Below, piece after piece: positions 60,285 through 64,000 of a stretch of 64,000 bases of DNA. The notes beneath the pieces were generated by a model that made no database searches, was not told the DNA's origin, and was given only the letters and a program-made list of their open reading frames with translations. The position numbers were made by a program, and so were the translations under genes. Each line of letters starts with the position of its first letter. The stretch's first letter is position 1. Source of the DNA: Amycolatopsis sp. FBCC-B4732 (lineage in GTDB: Bacteria; Actinomycetota; Actinomycetes; Mycobacteriales; Pseudonocardiaceae); NCBI RefSeq assembly GCF_023008405.1, contig NZ_CP095376.1, positions 4,178,001 to 4,242,000 of the forward strand. Reading direction: 5' to 3'.

Positions 60285-61457
60285 GTGGACGAAAGCGTCT
60301 GCGCGGTCCGGCCCGGCACCGACGTCGCCGGGCACGCCCGGCTGCTCGCGGGCATCCACGACGCCGTCCTGGCCGGCAAAGCCCCCCGGACCGCGCCACG
60401 CCTGCTCGTCGAACGGTCTTGGCGCCGCGTGGCCGCGCAAGGCGTCGATCCCGACCGGCCGCCCGCGCCCGATCCCCTCGGCGCCGCCGAAGTCGAACGG
60501 CGCCGGACCGGCTGCCGGCTGAACGAAGTGCTGCCCGAGCTGCGGGGCGCGCTGACGTCGGTCGCCGAAGACGCGCACCACCTCATGGTCGTCACCGATG
60601 CCGACGGCGTCGTCCTGTGGCGGGAAGGGGCGCGCCGGGTGCGGCACCGCGCCGACTCGCTCGGGTTCACCGAAGGGGCCACCTGGTCCGAGCCCGCCAT
60701 CGGGAGCAACGCGATCGGGACCGCGCTGGCCGAGGCCGCGCCCGTGCAGATGTTCGCCGCCGAGCACTTCGTGCGGTCGCACCACGCCTGGGCCTGCACC
60801 GCCTACCCCCTGCACGACCCGCGGACCGGGGAGCTGCTCGGCATCGTCGACGTCAGCGGGCCGGCCGAGACCGTGCACCCGATGACGGTCGCGCTGGTCG
60901 GGACGTCCGTGCGGCTCGCCGAAGCCCTCCTGTGGCAGCGGCACGAAGCCCGGCTCCACGGGCTCCGGCAGCTGTCCGGGCACGTCCTCACCGGCGGTCC
61001 CGGGCTGGTCGTCGACGACCACGGCTGGGTCGCCGCGCACCGCGGGGTGCCGGGGCTCGACCGGGTCGCCGCGCCGAGCCCGGGAGTCCCGGTCGCGGTG
61101 CGCGGGCTCGGGACGTGCGAACCCGAGCCGGTGCCCGGGGGCTGGCTGCTGCGGCCGAGCCGGCGCGGACCGCTGCGGCTCACGCTCGAACTCGGGCCGC
61201 CGCGGGCGATCGTCGAAGGCTCGGCGCGGTGGACGCACCCGCTCGGGCGGCGCCAGGCCGAGCTGCTGCGGCTGATCGCGACCGCGGGTCCGGCCGGGGT
61301 GTCGGCCGCGCAGCTGTCGGAAACCGTTTACGGCGACCGCACGCACGTGGTGACCGTGCGCGCCGAGCTGTCGCGGCTGCGCAAGCTCGTCGGCGGCCTG
61401 CTGCTCGCCCGCCCGTACCGGCTCGCGCCCGGCGTCGAAGTCGTCGTGCAACCTTAG
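60285..61457 (+). CDS. GAF-domain transcriptional regulator (AcoR-like, non-sigma54)
   Basis: A 390-residue regulator. GAF domain about 80-220 (MVVTDADGVVLWREG, EPAIGSNAIGTALAE, HHAWACTAYPLHDPRTGELLGIVDVSG), as in the N-terminus of AcoR-type activators. The sigma-54 AAA domain is absent; instead a C-terminal winged-helix-like part (LGRRQAELLRLIATAGPAGVSAAQLSETVYGD...RAELSRLRKLV, about 315-380). AGGAGG 5 bases before the GTG. Proteins of this kind activate adjacent alcohol/aldehyde or monooxygenase genes; the monooxygenase 90 bp downstream is the likely target. Confidence 0.83.
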   Translation: MDESVCAVRPGTDVAGHARLLAGIHDAVLAGKAPRTAPRLLVERSWRRVAAQGVDPDRPPAPDPLGAAEVERRRTGCRLNEVLPELRGALTSVAEDAHHLMVVTDADGVVLWREGARRVRHRADSLGFTEGATWSEPAIGSNAIGTALAEAAPVQMFAAEHFVRSHHAWACTAYPLHDPRTGELLGIVDVSGPAETVHPMTVALVGTSVRLAEALLWQRHEARLHGLRQLSGHVLTGGPGLVVDDHGWVAAHRGVPGLDRVAAPSPGVPVAVRGLGTCEPEPVPGGWLLRPSRRGPLRLTLELGPPRAIVEGSARWTHPLGRRQAELLRLIATAGPAGVSAAQLSETVYGDRTHVVTVRAELSRLRKLVGGLLLARPYRLAPGVEVVVQP

Positions 61458-61473
61458 GGCAACCCTTACGCGG

Positions 61474-61490
61474 ACCCCGGCCGCCGGGGT
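61474..61490. terminator. Short GC hairpin after the GAF regulator gene
   Basis: ACCCCGG (61474-61480) and CCGGGGT (61484-61490) pair around CCG, 16 bp after the stop. No U-tract; may attenuate rather than fully stop transcription toward the monooxygenase gene. Confidence 0.35.
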
Positions 61491-61547
61491 TGGCTGCCCT
61501 CAACGCGCCGCCGACGACGACGGTGCCCGAGACGGGGAGGTCCGCTC

Positions 61548-63362
61548 ATGACCCAGACCCTCGAACCCGCCGCGGCGCTCGGTGCCCGGCAGCGCGTCGA
61601 CGGCTGGCTCGCCGACTTCGAGGCCGCGCTCGCGGCCCGGGACGCCGACCGGGCCGCCGCCCTCTTCGCCACGACGTCGTTCTGGCGCGACCTGGTCGCC
61701 TTCACGTGGAACCTCAAGACCGTCGAAAACCGTGACGGCGTAAAAGATCTGCTGCTCGCCACGATGGAAACCACCGACGCGAGCGGCTTCCACGCCACCG
61801 AAGAACCGACCGAAAGCGACGGCGTCGTCGAAGCGTGGATCGGCTTCGAGACCGCGGCCGGCCGCGGACGCGGGCACCTGCGGCTCACCGACGAAGGCGC
61901 GTTCACGCTGCTCACCACGCTGCACGAGCTGAAGGGCCACGAGGAGCCGCTCGGCACCGCCCGGCCCAAGGGCGCCGAGCACGGCGTCAACCGCGACCGC
62001 GTCACCTGGTCCGAAGCACGGGAGGCGGAAGCGACGGAGCTGGGCACGACGCGGCAGCCGTACGTGCTCGTCATCGGCGGCGGCCAGGGCGGGATCGCGC
62101 TGGGCGCCCGGCTGCGCCAGCTCGGCGTGCCGCACGTGGTCGTCGACCGGTACGCCCGCCCCGGCGACCAGTGGCGCGGCCGCTACAAGTCGCTGTGCCT
62201 GCACGACCCGGTCTGGTACGACCACCTCCCCTACCTCGACTTCCCGCGCAACTGGCCGGTCTTCGCGCCGAAGGACAAGATCGCCGACTGGCTCGAGATG
62301 TACACGAAGGTCATGGAGGTCAACTACTGGTCGTCGACGACCTGCCGGAGCGCCTCCTACGACGAGGAAGCGAAGGAATGGACGGTCGTCCTCGACCGCG
62401 ACGGCGAAGAGGTCGTCCTCAAGCCGAAGCAGCTGGTGCTCGCGACCGGGATGTCGGGCAAGCCGAACATTCCCGTGCTGCCGGGCCAGGATCGCTTCCG
62501 GGGCGAGCAGCACCACAGCTCGAAGCACCCCGGCCCGGACGCCTACCGCGGCAAGAAGGCCGTGATCATCGGGTCCAACAACTCGGCGTTCGACATCTGC
62601 GGCGCGCTGTGGGAAGCCGGCGCCGACGTCACCATGGTGCAGCGCAGTTCCACGCACATCGTGAAGTCGGATTCCCTGATGGACCTCGGCCTGGGCGACC
62701 TCTACTCCGAGCGCGCGCTGGCCGCCGGGATGACGACGCAGAAGGCGGACCTGACGTTCGCCTCGCTCCCCTACCGGATCATGCACACCTTCCAGCAGCC
62801 GGTGTACGCCGCGATCAAGGACCGCGACCAGGAGTTCTACGACCGCCTCGAGAGCGCGGGCTTCCGCCACGACTGGGGCGACGACGGCTCCGGCCTGTTC
62901 ATGAAGTACCTGCGCCGCGGCTCGGGCTACTACATCGACGTGGGCGCCGCGGACCTGGTGGCCGACGGCGAGGTCAAGCTCGCGCACGGCCAGGTCACCG
63001 AGCTGACGGAGAACTCGGTGAAGCTCGACGACGGCACGGAGCTGGAAGCGGACCTGGTCGTCTACGCCACCGGGTACGGCTCGATGAACGGCTGGGCCGC
63101 GGACCTGATCAGCCAGGAGGTCGCCGACAAGGTCGGCAAGGTGTGGGGCCTGGGCTCGGACACCACCAAGGATCCGGGCCCGTGGGAAGGCGAGCAGCGG
63201 AACATGTGGAAACCCACGCGGCAGGAGGGGCTGTGGTTCCACGGCGGGAACCTGCACCAGTCCCGCCACTACTCGCTCTACCTCGCGCTGCAGCTCAAGG
63301 CCCGCGCCGAAGGCCTGCCGACGCCGGTGTACGGGCTGCAGGAGGTCCACCACCTGGCCTAG
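61548..63362 (+). CDS. FAD/NADPH-dependent monooxygenase with N-terminal NTF2-like domain
   Basis: A 604-residue flavoprotein. Residues about 15-140 form a SnoaL/NTF2-like domain (WLADFEAALAARDADRAAALF). FAD site VLVIGGGQGGIALGARL (about 174-190) and a substrate motif DQWRGRYKSLCLHDP. NADP site KAVIIGSNNSAFDIC, then VVYATGYGSMNGW. These are flavin-containing/Baeyer-Villiger-like monooxygenases oxidising small carbonyl, N or S compounds. ATG with GGGGAGG upstream. Likely controlled by the GAF regulator. Confidence 0.88.
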   Translation: MTQTLEPAAALGARQRVDGWLADFEAALAARDADRAAALFATTSFWRDLVAFTWNLKTVENRDGVKDLLLATMETTDASGFHATEEPTESDGVVEAWIGFETAAGRGRGHLRLTDEGAFTLLTTLHELKGHEEPLGTARPKGAEHGVNRDRVTWSEAREAEATELGTTRQPYVLVIGGGQGGIALGARLRQLGVPHVVVDRYARPGDQWRGRYKSLCLHDPVWYDHLPYLDFPRNWPVFAPKDKIADWLEMYTKVMEVNYWSSTTCRSASYDEEAKEWTVVLDRDGEEVVLKPKQLVLATGMSGKPNIPVLPGQDRFRGEQHHSSKHPGPDAYRGKKAVIIGSNNSAFDICGALWEAGADVTMVQRSSTHIVKSDSLMDLGLGDLYSERALAAGMTTQKADLTFASLPYRIMHTFQQPVYAAIKDRDQEFYDRLESAGFRHDWGDDGSGLFMKYLRRGSGYYIDVGAADLVADGEVKLAHGQVTELTENSVKLDDGTELEADLVVYATGYGSMNGWAADLISQEVADKVGKVWGLGSDTTKDPGPWEGEQRNMWKPTRQEGLWFHGGNLHQSRHYSLYLALQLKARAEGLPTPVYGLQEVHHLA

Positions 63363-64000
63363 CAGCCGAGCGAGCGCACGGGATCGCCGAACAGGAGGGC
63401 GGTCCCGTGCGCTCGCTTGAAGTACAGGTGGGCGTCGTGTTCCCAGGTGATCGCGATGCCGCCGTGCAGCTGGATCATTTCCGCGGCCGCGTGCGAAAAC
63501 GCTTCGCCGCACACGACTTTCGCGGTCGACACCGCTTCGGTGTCACCGTCCACAATGGCCGCGTACAACGCCGAGCGCGCGGCCTCGACGTGGACGTGGA
63601 CGTCGGCCATCCGGTGCTTCAACGCCTGGAACGAGCCGATCGGGCGGCCGAACTGACGGCGTTGCTTCGTGTACTCCACCGTCAGTTCCAGCGCGCGGGC
63701 CGCCGCGCCGACCTGCTCCGCGGCCACCGCGATCACCGCGGTGTCGAGCACCTGCCGCAACGGCCGGTCGAACCCGCCGGTGTCGAGGCGCCGGGCCGGG
63801 GTCGAGGCGAAGTCCACGACGGCCAGCCTGCGGGTCGGGTCGAGGGTGGTCACGCGCTCGCAGTGAACGCCGTCCAGCGGCACTTCGAAGAGCCCGGTGC
63901 CGTCCGAAGTGCGGGCCACGGCCAGGAGGACGTCCGCGAGGTCGCCGTCCAGAACGTAGTGGGCGCGGCCGTCGAGTCCGGCGGGCGACGCGGTCAGCTC
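63359..64000 (-). CDS. Acyl-CoA dehydrogenase, C-terminal part (start beyond window)
   Basis: The frame is open to the window edge; about 213 codons are visible. From the N-side: end of the middle beta domain (HYVLDGDLADVLLAV), then the C-terminal helical domain with EYTKQRRQFGRPIGSFQALKHRMADVH (FAD/tetramer contacts) and EMIQLHGGIAITWEHDAHLYFKRA. Acts in fatty-acid or CoA-ester oxidation with electron transfer flavoprotein. Its stop interlocks with the monooxygenase stop. Confidence 0.9.
   Translation of the reverse strand, partial: ELTASPAGLDGRAHYVLDGDLADVLLAVARTSDGTGLFEVPLDGVHCERVTTLDPTRRLAVVDFASTPARRLDTGGFDRPLRQVLDTAVIAVAAEQVGAAARALELTVEYTKQRRQFGRPIGSFQALKHRMADVHVHVEAARSALYAAIVDGDTEAVSTAKVVCGEAFSHAAAEMIQLHGGIAITWEHDAHLYFKRAHGTALLFGDPVRSLGC

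Overview
The window is GC-rich throughout, with dense short-gap gene packing, many GTG starts and frequent ATGA/GTGA stop-start overlaps. It carries a mycofactocin cluster, a snapalysin-type metalloprotease, an exo-glucosaminidase of the CsxA kind and many TetR regulators. This points to a soil actinomycete of the Pseudonocardiaceae, most likely Amycolatopsis or a close relative (inference from gene content only). I saw no rRNA, tRNA, CRISPR array, phage region or large NRPS/PKS cluster. One IS-derived transposase is present as a degenerate remnant.

Layout. 1-4.3 kb: the end of a helical, probably regulatory protein; an isolated ATP synthase c-subunit gene; a serine hydrolase; a nitrilase-like protein; the transposase remnant. 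4.4-10.5 kb: TetR/DHA2 efflux pair with a clear operator, a universal stress protein, a Na+/H+ antiporter, a second MFS exporter and a membrane protein. 10.5-17 kb: an amino-sugar operon (permease, secreted GH2 exo-glucosaminidase, ROK sugar kinase) opposite its ROK repressor, with a palindromic operator between them. 17-20.3 kb: a large NACHT NTPase with a 76-residue upstream gene. 20.3-23.1 kb: DHA2 efflux pump with TetR, then snapalysin.

23.1-29.4 kb: the mycofactocin operon, mftA-mftB-mftC-mftE-SDR-mftF-mftD, every junction overlapping, with mftR divergent. MftA is the precursor, MftB/MftC modify its C-terminal Val-Tyr, MftE releases it, MftD oxidises it and MftF glycosylates it. The SDR is a likely cofactor user. 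29.4-31.7 kb: a 52-residue basic protein facing a SIR2-domain protein. 31.7-36.9 kb: permease opposite a TetR/S58-aminopeptidase operon, then a secreted GH27 alpha-galactosidase with a CBM13 domain and a LacI-type operator. 36.9-38.1 kb: a less GC-biased pocket with two coupled hypothetical genes and an RHH-VOC pair. 38.1-41.2 kb: methyltransferase, TetR, class II aldolase and PfkB kinase.

41.3-47.3 kb: a six-gene overlapping catabolic operon (double Lrp regulator, NodB-fold hydrolase, MHS transporter, SDR, ketopantoate-reductase-like enzyme, M20 hydrolase) of unknown substrate. 47.4-53.4 kb: HxlR and a PPOX flavoprotein, the FprB/AurF-like diiron oxygenase pair, a membrane adenylate cyclase and a zinc dehydrogenase. 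53.5-57.5 kb: a 57-bp nested palindrome, a trypsin/endonuclease fusion protein, a DUF427 protein and a GntR/VOC pair. 57.5-64 kb: TerC, TetR, an ECF sigma factor with a fused zinc-finger tail, an 8-bp G-rich tandem repeat, a GAF regulator, a flavin monooxygenase and the end of an acyl-CoA dehydrogenase.

The best candidates for undescribed biology are the trypsin/nuclease fusion, the NACHT protein with its small neighbour, the stand-alone SIR2 protein and the 41-47 kb catabolic operon. The first three look like conflict or defence effectors but are not clustered together.
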